A stretch of DNA of 64,000 nucleotides from Bryum argenteum (lineage: Eukaryota; Streptophyta; Bryopsida; Bryales; Bryaceae): positions 7,794,727-7,858,726 of the forward strand of contig CM073327.1 of NCBI GenBank assembly GCA_037043015.1, read 5' to 3'. The translations under genes were made by a program, and so were the position numbers. Positions 12,143-22,872 of the stretch are shown here, piece by piece. The notes beneath the pieces are model-generated. The model was not told where the DNA came from. It searched no databases and worked only from the letters and a program-made list of their open reading frames with translations. Position 1 is the first letter of the stretch, and the number at the start of each line of letters is the position of its first letter.

Positions 12143-12775
12143 AGGTTTTAATATATTTGGATGGTGTCAAATATATATTTGATTTGTGACCTGAAAGCAT
12201 GTAATGTTTTTTTTGGAGTAAAGTAATGAAAGCTTTCTTTCGTCATGAATGTATTTGAGTTTGAAATCGCAATAATTGCATGTTCTCATATGAACGATTC
12301 TTACCAAAATGTTGATAAAATTTCATGAGCGTTTTAAAAATTCTTGTATAAAAGTTTTGCTTGCTGCAATGACATTTATTAAGTGTACGTTGTCATGACG
12401 AAGATAGGATACCTACATTGATACTGGTTTGGTATACCAATTTGAAAAAATTAGGGATTTTGGTCAAAACCGATTGCAAATGTACATTGCACTTCTTGGG
12501 TGCAAAATTAACGAATTCGGTGTTTATTTTGATGTCAAACTGGTCACCTTCTTGTGATGCATTCAAAAAGTGAAATTTTACAATTCAAATCACAATTTGT
12601 ATGAGTGATTTTGTGCTTTGAAAGGATTGTGGTAGCGAGGTTGGGGTGGTACATAACCTTGGAGGAGGTTGCAAGCTCATCATTGATTGGTGCATTCATG
12701 ATGCCCAAGTCCAAAAGATGCTGTGATCCATTTTTGGGCTGCCCGTTTCACACCCCATGGGCGTTTAAGGGTGAA

Positions 12776-13632
12776 CCCTTAAAGTCGAAATCAACCACAT
12801 TGCGGTCGATTTGACCTTGGTCAAACTCTCAGTTACTAAATTTAGATCGTATGAATTTATTTTTTAGCATGTTGTAGAGTTTTCGTTTACCTTTCAGAAA
12901 AGTCATTTTATGTTTCAAAAAGTGGAAGTTTAAGAGACTTCCATTTTAGGAGATATTTGTAGTCAAAGTTTGGAAACACTATTTGAAATCTGCCCAAAAG
13001 TGCATAATACTTTGAGGTATATGTTCATTTATCCTCAAAATCTGCCCAAAATCAATCAAATCGCATTAACCTCAAAAATTCACCAAAAATTGAGATTTTA
13101 CTTTTTTCAAGTTTTGTTTTATTTGTACATGTAAAGAAGGTTTCATGGCATGATCACATCATTCGGATCCTCAATCCAATTATTCTTCACATGCCATTTT
13201 TATTGCCAAAAATTGGCCTTTGTATTTGAATTTCAGCATACCTCTATGTGAAGATTCAAGCATTTCTTTTGGTTTAATAGGTTGCATGAGGGTAAAACAT
13301 TGCATAGACATGTTCCCAACTCATTTATGAACAAGAATTTGAAGAGTCTAAGTTCAAATTTACTCTCAGAATTTGTTTTCTGAGCTCACGAAAAACTTCA
13401 AACCCATTTTGAAACAAGAGAAAGAAACTTGTTTTTCAACTTCGAAAGTTATGATTTCGCAATTGGTAAGAAATTTGAAACTAAGATTTTGTACACATAC
13501 ATGGACAAGTTAGGTAGAAGATCTTACAATTACATACTTGGGATCACGTCAAAAGATGAAAATTTCCTTCTTGCATTGAAAGTGGGTGGTTTTGAGGAGT
13601 TTGGCAGTTTTGGAGGCTTCTTACTCTAGGGG
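12776..13632. repeat. Dispersed repeat R2, copy 1
   Basis: Begins CCCTTAAAG immediately after the 11.3-kb element and ends CTAGGGG before TTAA (13633-13636), so it may itself be an old TTAA element. Its interior recurs in the same order near 30.1-32.3 kb, 36.3-36.4/41.35 kb and 57.9-58.3 kb. Examples are the phrases near 12950 (GAGATATTTGTAGTCAAAGTT), 13190 (TTCTTCACATGCC) and 13225 (CCTTTGTATTTGAA). No coding capacity is visible. Confidence 0.55.
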
Positions 13633-14651
13633 TTAAGCAATTCACTATCCTTGGAGCGGTAGAATGAGTGGCTTCCTATTTTTCACTAATTAGCAGATAG
13701 AAAAGATGAAGTTTCCCTATTTTGATGATATTTATAAGCACTCACAATAATAACTACAAATTTTAGAAGTGATCAATATAGATTAACCTATTATCAGACA
13801 CCCAACTGTACGTATGCATGAGGTACATTAAGAGTGATTTGAGGGTGCTCAAATCTTCATCAAAGCAAGAATGTGACATGCATGCTTTTAGAAGAGTGAC
13901 TGCTTTTAGGTGCTCATACCTTATATAAGCATAGTGCATGTGAAAATATGCTCCATAATGGCACAAAGTCCAGCATGGCAAATATGTAGTGAGAGTAGGG
14001 TTTGTGCACTCATAAAGGTATTATTAGTGATGATGAGAGTGTTAAGAATGAATTCAAGTGGAAATTTGGACTATAATCATTGTTCGCACTTTTGCTACCA
14101 CCATATATCACTAGGTGTGAACAACTCTTTAGCAATGTAAGCAATGGCCAAGTAAATAGAGGATTGGACCTATTAAATCTTTCATGTTTCACCCTTCTAT
14201 TGCACCTTCCTAATTCTCGAGACCTTAGCCACTTTCGAGCATCCCCATGCCATATGAACCTTTACAATCAATAATGAGGCAATGCCAAAAATGGAGCTCT
14301 AGTAATTGTAACTCATGAGGTACATAATAGCTTCTCCATACAACATTACATTACGATGGACTCGCTGCAAACATTATAGGGTGTCAAATAGGGTACCATT
14401 TAAGGAACACCTATATTTCCAACTTTATAAATTCATAACATGATGTAGAAACGCCAAAAAATGGTGATTCCACTTGCTCTAGCTTTATTCTAATCTTCCC
14501 CACACACAAAAATTGTTTTCAATGATAACATCCTTGTACCTTCTCCTTGTTGAAAATTGCACCATTTTTGGCCACCTTTCTATATCGGAGCACACCACCC
14601 AAAATGAAGCTCATTCATTGTTTGTGTCTTATACACAAGCTAGGTGTCTTT

Positions 14652-14829
14652 TTTTTTTTTTTTTTTTTTTTTTTTTGACACAAATAAAGGAGAACCTTTA
14701 TTGCAATGAGAAGAGTACAAAGCGACCTCCGCCACGTCCGGCACAAGTAAAGAGTAACTAGAAATACAAGGTGACAACAACTAACATACAATTTTAGGCA
14801 TCTATGTTCTCCATAAGTGCCAACCTGGG
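14652..14829 (-). mobile_element. Poly(A)-tailed retroposed fragment (probable LINE 3' end)
   Basis: A 178-bp insert with a ~28-base poly(T) at its left end, that is, a poly(A) tail on the minus strand. It is flanked by an 11-bp direct repeat TAGGTGTCTTT (14641-14651 and 14830-14840). The minus-strand sequence before the tail (ATAAAGGTTCTCCTTTATTTG) resembles the 3' untranslated ends of plant L1-type LINEs, though a processed RNA or SINE cannot be excluded. The uninterrupted target is seen at 430-445 in R1 copy 1. Confidence 0.65.
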
Positions 14830-15639
14830 TAGGTGTCTTTGTTTGATAGATAGTTTTTCTCCCAATTCTAGCCAATGGCTACAATGTATGTTACTTGTTA
14901 TTTTATTTAATAAGCATCCCATCGGTTATTAATAGATGTCTTTACTTGATAGAATAAGGTGTGATGGAGATTACTGTAGGAAGAAAAAACACGGTTTCAT
15001 GCCCAACCTATGTTCCATTTAAGGCATCTACTTGTACTCACTTTGGAGACTTCTAAAACTTAAAGAACTAACACAAAAAATATGATTCAACTTAATATAT
15101 TTTTCTATAATATTTGCTAGTGTGAGGATAAAAAGCTCAATTTGGAGTATTATAAAAATCTCTTGAATGCACCAAAGTAGGTCACGTGATCTCACACTTT
15201 GTAATAAAGTGAAGTTGGACTTGTATGTGTTTCTAAAATGCGTCACCATATTCAGTCCTACTTTTTACTCTAGTCCATGAAGAAAAAAACCATAATATTG
15301 GAAAGATCTTCGAAGGTAAGATATGTATTGTAGCCTCTACTAGATGTAGCAATTGATATTTAATTATTCCAAAAAAAAACAATCCTCAAATTTTCAACCA
15401 ATAAAATCCGAAATTCTTTTGAAGTTATATGTGATCAGATTTCATCATTTTTTTAAGCTCTAAGTTTCTTAACTCTATATTTTTGAAATTTTTGGGTATA
15501 AAAACTGGAATTTAAAAAAAAAAAAAAAAAAATCAAAAACAAAAAAACTCTAAGAACACCTTGATGAAATTTATATGTGAACAATAATAACTATTTCGTT
15601 TTCACAAAAGCGAAAGCTTGTAGAGGCTACGGTATCTTA

Positions 15640-16148
15640 GGGTCCTTTTACACTATGGACCATGAATATTGACCGTGGCCTTCTAAAACTTGTGATTGGA
15701 GAGTAAAGTGCTCTTGGTCCCATTTGGCTTCACACTACCTTGAAAAAAGGAGAATGACCACTAACTTTGAGGTCCCCGAAATATGCTAAATTTTTCATGG
15801 TGAACAATGTTTTCATGGTCTCCTTTATTGTAGTTGAGTCAAAGCATTTGCCTCGGCTCAACTACGATTAGACAGACCATGAGGCTCAAAAATTATTAAT
15901 TGGCTAGAGTTCAATTATCTAAAAAAAAAGGAGGAAAAAGGGTAGGTTAAGAAAGAGAATGATGTGGATTTATATTATAAAGTTGAGTATAAAACTGTCT
16001 CGGTATAAATCTACTTTACACTACAAGAGTGACCAAGTCACTCAAAGATCCATTTTTGATTTATCAAGGTCACGGCTCTTGGCGAAGAGCCATGACCATG
16101 AAATAATTTTCTTAGTCATGGCTCTTGGTCCATAGTGTAAAGGGACCC
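15640..16148. mobile_element. Tourist-like MITE, copy 1
   Basis: 509-bp element with ~22-bp terminal inverted repeats (GGGTCCTTTTACACTATGG / CCATAGTGTAAAGGGACCC) and a 3-bp TTA duplication (15637-15639, 16149-16151), as for PIF/Harbinger-derived Tourist MITEs. Internal copies of the same motifs (GAGTAAAGTGCTCTTGG, CTTTACACTACAAGAG) make it partly self-complementary. A shorter relative lies at 58368-58585. Confidence 0.75.
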
Positions 16149-16270
16149 TTAGTTTTGAGAATGAGAATGTTTTTTTGACAACATCTTTGAACAAATTCTC
16201 CAATACACATGTTGCCAAGTTCATACCCTTCATATAACATTATTTAATTACCAGATAGCAAATTTTGCTT

Positions 16271-18720
16271 GGAAAATGTGCATTGTATGTTGCTCTGGAA
16301 AACCTTGAGGGAGACCAAAAACAACAAACCCCAATGAATACACCTCAACATAAACTATAAAAACAAGCTAATGCATCCACTCTCTCTCCCCAAAAACTGA
16401 ACAAGATATAAAGAGCAAAGGAGTTCATAACAACATGAAACAAAGAATTAGGGTAAAACCCTAAACAAAGTGTTTTCCAAGCGCTCCTTAGCACACTTCA
16501 ACGGTGTTTTTCTAACGTTGCATCAAATACTCTCGTCACCACGTGCTTGAAACCACATCTTCGCCTCCGCCGCACCTCAAGAACTTCACAAGGAAACCTT
16601 TGCTCTAGAGCTTATTCTCCCCGTTTGGAAACTCTTGGTGACTCCTTGGAGGCGTCTTGGTGAGGGCGAGAAGATCTCTGAGGAGGAGGCAGAGTGTAAC
16701 CCTAAACCCACGGTTGTCTTACATCACACACTTTGGTAATGTCTCCCTAAATTGTCGTGTTCAACATGACAGTCTGACGTTGAGTTCAATGGGAATGTCC
16801 GACCTTACTAAAAAAATATGTAGTAAAAATAGGAACAATTATCTCTTCGATGTTGTTTGCCTCCTCCGAGAGTGAATGTCTGTTTGACGTTCAACACTGT
16901 TGCATAAGACAACCCTGCCCGCCGCTCCTGCTGTTCTGCAGGAGTGCCCCCTTGTACTCTACATCACCGGTCCAATATGCACCAAGTGGCTTGTATACTT
17001 AGACCACATATGCACTACACAAGAGTTGTTGATTAGTGTTACAAACGATGATTTTGAACAGTAACACTAGAAGGATGTTACACATCACCATAGTGTTACA
17101 ACACTAATAGTCAATCCATAATACTAAATATGGGAACATGTGGAAGATTTGATTCGAAGTGGTGACTTGACGAAAAGACAAGGGACATACATTACAGTGG
17201 TGGTCCAAAGTGAACACTAATTTTGAGAAAGCTGAGAAATAGTGCTATTTACCAAAAGTTATCCATTACACTAATCTTCACCTAGTGAATTACATCCATT
17301 ATTGTATATTTCATGGTCATGTCAATCAACCAACCTATGGTCATAGAGACATTATCCAGATGACAATACCCAACCCATGACGATGATACACCCGTGGGGC
17401 GAGGAGCAAGGGCCGATGTGGGGCGATATGCTCACCTTTGCATTGGCTGCTTCGTTCTGGGGACGCAGTGTTACTGTATGTGTATGATAACTTCAAAGGT
17501 GCCGGCCCCTTTTAACGGAGGTCGATTCCAGTCTGGTGGGGACATCATTCGCAGCATCGATACCTTTTTACAAAACATCCCCACTTTTTCAAGGCCATGC
17601 ACGCAACCTTCACTTTATATTTATTTGAAAATGATCTCGCATCTCACGTGCTTTTGTCGCCGGATGAGGCACCCCACCAAGGTAAGCAACTAGGCGATGC
17701 TGATTCAACGCATCTATAACCCCTAACTATCCTTGAAAACCAAAACGGTCTTTTGCCATTCGGGCGGCCTGGGTTTTTGGGTTGAAATTAATATTTCCGA
17801 CTTAGTTTTTTGATTGGGTGTTCCCTATACTACAAGGTGTGTGTGGAAAAAAAACTTCAAAGTCAAATTCCAATTTTTGAGTTTTCAAGTAAAAGTATAC
17901 ACTCTTGGGTTCATTGTAGTACGTTGCATCGTCCTCTTATCCTAGCAAGGTAGGTCATCATTAAGCAATGAGAAGGAAGTCCGAATTTGCATGATGGTAG
18001 CATAGTGTCGAAGTTTTCTCAAATGAGGTTTCTAAAGTGGAGAATCTTGATAAATGTTATCCATTGTAGATAAGGAAGAGCGCAAGTCCTTAACCCGTAG
18101 ATGTCCTTGTCGTCTTTTTGATACATTTTGGATGAACGGCAAAAACTTTGAAGAGCTATAGTTTCTTCATCTGAAGTTCGTTTTTGACAAAATCACTTGT
18201 ATTGGGTCTCAAATCAATTCTAGTTTGTGTGGTACAAATTGGAGACCCAAACAATGGAGTATGAATTAATGGCATGCATTTTAGTGACATCAGCTTGGTT
18301 TTGAGATTTCAAACATTGGGCATGTTGTACCACTGCAAGCAGATTATGAGAAATCAAAAATAGTTTTTCATGAAAATGTTTTACATGAGTATCATCTTAA
18401 GATGGATCCGAAAAACTTTCTAGTTGGAAGCTTTTTGATCCATTCAATGTAATTGATTCATATCTTGTAGCTTAAAAAATGGACCAATCCCATTGAGAGG
18501 ATTTTTGTCCTCCATTGGCCCTCCACAACCTGAGGTTAAGTGCTCCAAATGTTGTTTTTTGACATTCTTGATGAGCACCCCAATATTTGAGGGAATGTCA
18601 CCTTTCCATTTAAACAAATATTCATCCATTTTTTCTTTCTCTAGTTTTAGAGTGGGTGTACTTTCATGTCGATGAGCATTTGGTAACTCTTATGAGGTTT
18701 TGCTTGAAAGACAACTTCAA
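16271..18720. other. No gene recognised; old repeat fragments
   Basis: 16380-16740 is richer in G+C and shows leader-like pyrimidine tracts and the pair TTAGGGTAAAACCCTAA (16449-16465), but no coherent exon chain could be built. GGTTGTCTTA (16703) and TAAGACAACC (16904) could bound a 205-bp TIR element. From ~17700 there are degraded family-B-like ends (AACCCCTAACTATCCTTG at 17721). An open frame at 17394-17693 has no recognisable domain. Confidence 0.4.
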
Positions 18721-19059
18721 GACCTTAACCCCTAAAAATCCTTGGTGCAAAATTGCTTGGATTAAAAAAATGACCTCTTTCTACTTCAAGACCAATTAAG
18801 CTCAACCTACGAATTATTAAGACAGTTTGATCGTGGGATCTCAACCCCTAAAGGCCCAAGGGGTTTGAAGCAAGACTTAGATGTACCATAAAATATGGAT
18901 CCCATAACTCTTGTCATGTATCATACGGGAGATAGTATAAAGGCCTTAAACCCTTAATTAGATCTATACGGCTGAATTTCCAAAAATAGGAAATATTTGT
19001 TTCATAATGAATTAAAAAGACTGAAACTTTGAAAATCAATATAAAATATACTTATTGTA

Positions 19060-20300
19060 ATTAGTAATTGGAAATTGATATGATTGGCTAAAATCACACA
19101 TCATGTGATAAAATAGAGAGAGGCCACCAGTAATTTATAAGAAACCTCATTACTTTTCCAAAATAGTAAGTTTTGTACACTGAGAAAACCTTACCATGTT
19201 TGTATAAGAAGGCTTACTGTCAATAACCTACGAATACCAACAAGGTTTTGTAAATTGGTTGTGGTTCCTAACTCACCAAACTTCTAAAAAGTACAAAAAG
19301 AAAATTTTTGAAATCTTTTCTCATCTAGTACATCTCCTCAAAATTTGGAAACCACCATAAAATGGTTGATTGGACTTTTAGGGGTAAGCTAACTTAACAT
19401 ACGACTAGTATGCCAAATTTGAATCATCGATTCTTCTTCATTTGTGAGATTATAAGGGTTGAAGTTGGATGATTTTTGTTCCTGGAGGATCCCTTAAAAC
19501 CTGTTTCTGCTTTTAAGGATTTATAGGGGTTAATGTTTAAATTAGAAAATACCCTTGAAATCCACTAAATAGTAACTACTTGATGTGTGATGAATTCAAG
19601 AGACAAAACTTTAAGAGCTAATAGTTACTTCTCATTAGTAGTAAAGAATTGATATGATTGGTTAAAATTACATTCCGTATGATAAAATAGAGAATTGCCA
19701 CCAATAAGCTAGGATGAATGTAATTAGTCTCTTTTTTTTTCTTTTTTAATTTGGACATGAGGGAATATGAAGCAAACCTTGCCTTGATTGTCTTTGAAGG
19801 CTTGATGTGAATAAACTCCATCTTGGAAATTGGATGTGAATCTCAACTTACTAAAATTTTACTTGCAAATATTTGTTGGCTTACTTTTTCAGTGTGGTAC
19901 AACTCCTCAAACTTCAACTTGACTATAAAATATTTGATTGGACATTTAGGAGGTAAGGAATATTATTGCTTCTACTTTTAGTTAGTAGTTGAAAAGTGAT
20001 ATGATTGGCTACATTTATATATTACACTAGTAGCTTAAGAAGAATACCATTAGTTTCTTAGATACTAAGTTCTTGATACTAAGCAAACCTTGCCCTCTAT
20101 GTATTTGAAGGCCTATTGTGAGCACTTTATAAATCCAAACGAGGTTTTGTAAATTGAATGTAGATCCCAACTCACCAAGACTTTCTAAAAAAATTAAAAG
20201 AAGAAAAACAGAAAAAGGAAAAAAAACTACCTTTTTAAGTCTTGTATAACTTCTCAAAATTTGCAATTGAACCGAGATTATTTGATTGGGTTTTTAGGGG
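19060..20300. repeat. Three diverged ~320-bp tandem modules
   Basis: Modules at about 19060-19385, 19640-19960 and 19985-20300 share the same order of phrases: TTGATATGATTGGCTAAA, then AAACCTTRCC, GAAGGCYT, CCAACAAGGTTTTGTAAATT (modules 1 and 3), CTCACCAA, CTTCTCAAAATTTG, and finally TTGATTGG followed by TTTAGGGGT. The end motif resembles the termini of the TTAA family B. Left-type ends (TTAACCCCTAAA) occur at 18725 and near 18843. No protein is encoded. Confidence 0.55.
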
Positions 20301-20373
20301 TTGAGAAATATATTATCAGATATCAATCTATTAAACATCACTTTGTAAAAGCATATTTACACCATCAGCTCTA

Positions 20374-20644
20374 ACAATCTACAAACTAAATGAGTCTATA
20401 ATATGATAGTAACAATCTACAAACTAAATGAGTTTATAATATGATAGTGAAGGCTTGGTCCAAAATGAGAATCTACAAACTTTAGATGAGTTTACTATAT
20501 GATAGTGAAGGCTTGGTCCGAAATAACAATCTACAAACTTTAGATGAGTCTATAATATGATAGTGAAGGCTTGGTCCAAAATAAGAATCTACAAACTTTA
20601 GATGGAACTATAATATGATAGTGAAGGCTTGGTCCGAAATAAGT
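20374..20644. repeat. Tandem repeat, ~58-bp unit, about five copies
   Basis: Units of the form AATCTACAAACTTTAGATGAG...TATAATATGATAGTGAAGGCTTGGTCCGAAATA. The first unit is short and the last is altered. The array is followed by unique AT-rich DNA with no gene up to 21460. Confidence 0.8.
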
Positions 20645-21472
20645 ATCGTTTCCAATTATTGCAAGATCCCCTGTGTCTTGCACTTTTGAAACCATGTTGA
20701 ATCCCGAGGGTAAACCTTACTTCAAAAGTGAATATAGGTTATAACTAAGTATACTACTACCTTCATTGCCTCCCATATGACGGCTACCATTATTTTGCAC
20801 CACCCAAGTACATTTGATTCTTATTTCATCTCTTGAAACAATGAATTTAATTAAAAACACAACTTCATGCTTGGTAGTTTCCATAATATTCTGGAACAAG
20901 GAAAGGTCATGATAAAAAGAACTTCTTAAGAAGAAGAAAGCATCCATTACCTACTACATAAGGTTTGCAAATTTCAACTGTGTTGACTCCAAGTAAGGTT
21001 CATCACTTGCCTCTCTTAGAAGGTCTCGTACAACAGTCAATGTTTGTAAAAGGCAAGAATAAAACTAGCATGTGTTGACAAACAAGAATGTTGAAGGGAG
21101 AGTCTCACAACTCTAACCATTCCAAGCATTCTTGACAAACAATTTAAGGTTACTAGAAACAGTGTTGGACTAGAAACCATGCAATAGACCAATTATCTCA
21201 TTGGGAAGACATTAGTCATTAACTTCACCCTGGAATGCATATCACATCTTGATCCGTTTAAAGAACACCTATAACATTACCTTCCAAACTAAATAAAGAT
21301 ACTCATTGAAATTAATTCAATAATTTAAAAAAAGTTGCTGAAAATTTGGTTTTCTTTATCAATGCTCTTCCACAAAGATAGAAAATTCTCCCAAAAAATA
21401 TTTATGTACCAACACCATGAGAAACTTGTCCAACTAAAATTTGTTCAAATTTTAAGCTTGTTACCTTATTAA

Positions 21473-21649
21473 CCCTTAAATGCTCAAGGTAGGTTGGAGT
21501 TGTACATAACCTTGTAGAAGGTTGCAAGCTCATCATTGATTGGTTGCCTAAGTTCAAAAAGTGCACTATTCATGATGCCCAAGTCCAAACGACGTTGTGA
21601 TCAATCCAATTTTGGGCTGCCCCTCTCAAACCCCATGGGCATTTAAGGG
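21473..21649. mobile_element. TTAA-flanked MITE (family A, copy A2, short)
   Basis: 177 bp with ends CCCTTAAATGC and GCATTTAAGGG, flanked by TTAA (21469-21472, 21650-21653). It matches the right end of the 11.3-kb element in the same orientation, including the AAGTTCAAAAAGTGCACT and GATGCCCAAGTCC blocks and GGGCTGCCC. It lacks the opposite subterminal region, so it is a more deeply deleted derivative. Confidence 0.75.
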
Positions 21650-21653
21650 TTAA

Positions 21654-22872
21654 TCATGCTATGAAACATAAGTAACACATGTTTTTGTGATTTCTGGAAA
21701 CTAATCAACACATCAACTGATTGTGCAATCAATACAAAGTGATCCAAGACAAGACCTTTGTCTGGCAAGTGATTTTGTGTGTTTTTTGCAGGCTATCTAT
21801 CGAGAAACCTATGGCTGCCTAGCTCAGGACTGGTTGATGTAACTTTATGTTACAAACATTGTAACATTACAAACATGTTAACATTGTAACATTACAAACA
21901 TGTTAACATTGTAACATTACAAACATTACTATGTTTGTAACATAGTAATTTTCTAGCGGCGGTAAGTAAGCTAACATACCCCGTTTTCAAGGTAATCTGC
22001 CTTCAATCCTGTCCACACGGGTAGAGAGTTTTTATCAAACCGATCCAGGAACTTCTGCGTGAGGCGTGGGTGCAAGTGAATAAGCTGCGACCGAAGTCCT
22101 AGACCACACCGTGTTGATAGCTTTGACCAGATTCTCTACTCTCGTAACAATGAACATACAAGAGTATATAGGAGACCATGATACTGTACTACAAATAAGC
22201 ATTTCTGGACTCCTCTGTACATACTTTCATCTCTAGCTAGTAGCAACTATATATGATGCAGATTCTTCATCCCTTTTCTTCCAGGAGCTATATATCGAAG
22301 CCATGCGGCTTGAGCATAAATCGTTTTGAGATCATAGAGATCGTTATTGCGAATTGCAAATAACGAGGTGTGGCAAGTCCTTTTCCCGTTTTGGATCGTC
22401 GAGGTTGAAGCACATTTGAGTTTTATGGTCGGTTGTTTGGCCTCCTGTACGCTTTCTCATGTCTTGAGAGCTGGTTTGTGACCTGAACACATGAATCCGC
22501 TATGTTGTAACTTATGAGTATCTTCAAATACAGTCATCCTACATGCAACTCTAGGTTACAGACCTTTCCATAAAACATCTGACCACAACTGAAAGTAGAT
22601 ATTCCATAATCATATCACTGGAGTATAAAACGGTATCAAGTTCATCTTTTGGAAGGTCATGTTCCCGACTTTGTACGTACATGCCAATCGTCATGTTTAA
22701 TATCTCCCCCGAACTGCTAAACCACAACAATTTGCGAAAGAGAACCCCGTCTTAGTTGCAGTACGATGTTTTGAGGGTCAGAAGTGAGAAGCATCCGATC
22801 ATTGGACAGAGTTAAACCATGAAAAGAAGCACACCCTCACAGAATGAGAAATTGGAGCATACCTTAATAAGG
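21654..22872. other. Gene-free flank; short tandem repeat and probable 3' region of the 22.9-kb gene
   Basis: At ~21843-21945 a 25-bp unit (ACATTACAAACATGTTAACATTG with variation) repeats about three times. From ~22000 the DNA is less repetitive and richer in G+C, consistent with the 3' untranslated region of the minus-strand gene. A possible splice donor (AAG|GTATGC on the minus strand, near 22863) lies 10 bp after the stop codon, so the 3' UTR may be spliced. No coding exon was recognised. Confidence 0.4.

Larger units (their letters stand above)
1423..12771. mobile_element. 11.3-kb TTAA-target DNA transposon with two divergent broken genes (family A, long copy)
   Basis: The element begins CCCTTAAACGCCCA at 1423 and ends with the exact inverse at 12758-12771. 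It is flanked by TTAA (1419-1422) and TGAA (12772-12775), which reads as a TTAA target duplication with one change. About 250 bp at the right end and 90 bp at the left end are shared, in inverted order, with MITEs at 525, 60364 and 61662, which shows that both ends belong to one mobile unit. Inside are a DUF7869-type gene (minus strand) and a second broken gene (plus strand), diverging from a GC-rich centre. TTAA targeting with CCC ends is also seen in piggyBac-like elements, but I see no piggyBac transposase. Assignment of the two genes to this element rests on their position between the termini; the superfamily is unassigned. Confidence 0.75.
13790..16270. repeat. Dispersed repeat R1, copy 2, carrying two younger insertions
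   Basis: Matches copy 1 from its start (GTACGTATGCATGAGGTACATT near 13807) through the 14380-14480 block and ends near 16270 (CCAGATAGCAAATTTTGC, compare 1345). Inserted in it are a retroposed poly(A) fragment (14652-14829) and a Tourist-like MITE (15640-16148). The MITE A1 present in copy 1 is absent here at 14905-14920. No gene is seen. Confidence 0.55.

Noticed and set aside
1423-12771. piggyBac element
   Set aside because: TTAA target and CCC ends fit, but the internal proteins show DUF7869 hallmarks and no piggyBac transposase motif.
16703-16913. Small TIR element bounded by GGTTGTCTTA / TAAGACAACC
   Set aside because: Only about 10 bp of terminal match, no target duplication and no second copy seen.
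17394-17693. 99-codon plus-strand frame
   Set aside because: No domain, and odd composition rich in Cys and Arg; no splice partners found.
20374-20644. CRISPR-like array
   Set aside because: Contiguous tandem units without unique spacers in a plant nuclear context.
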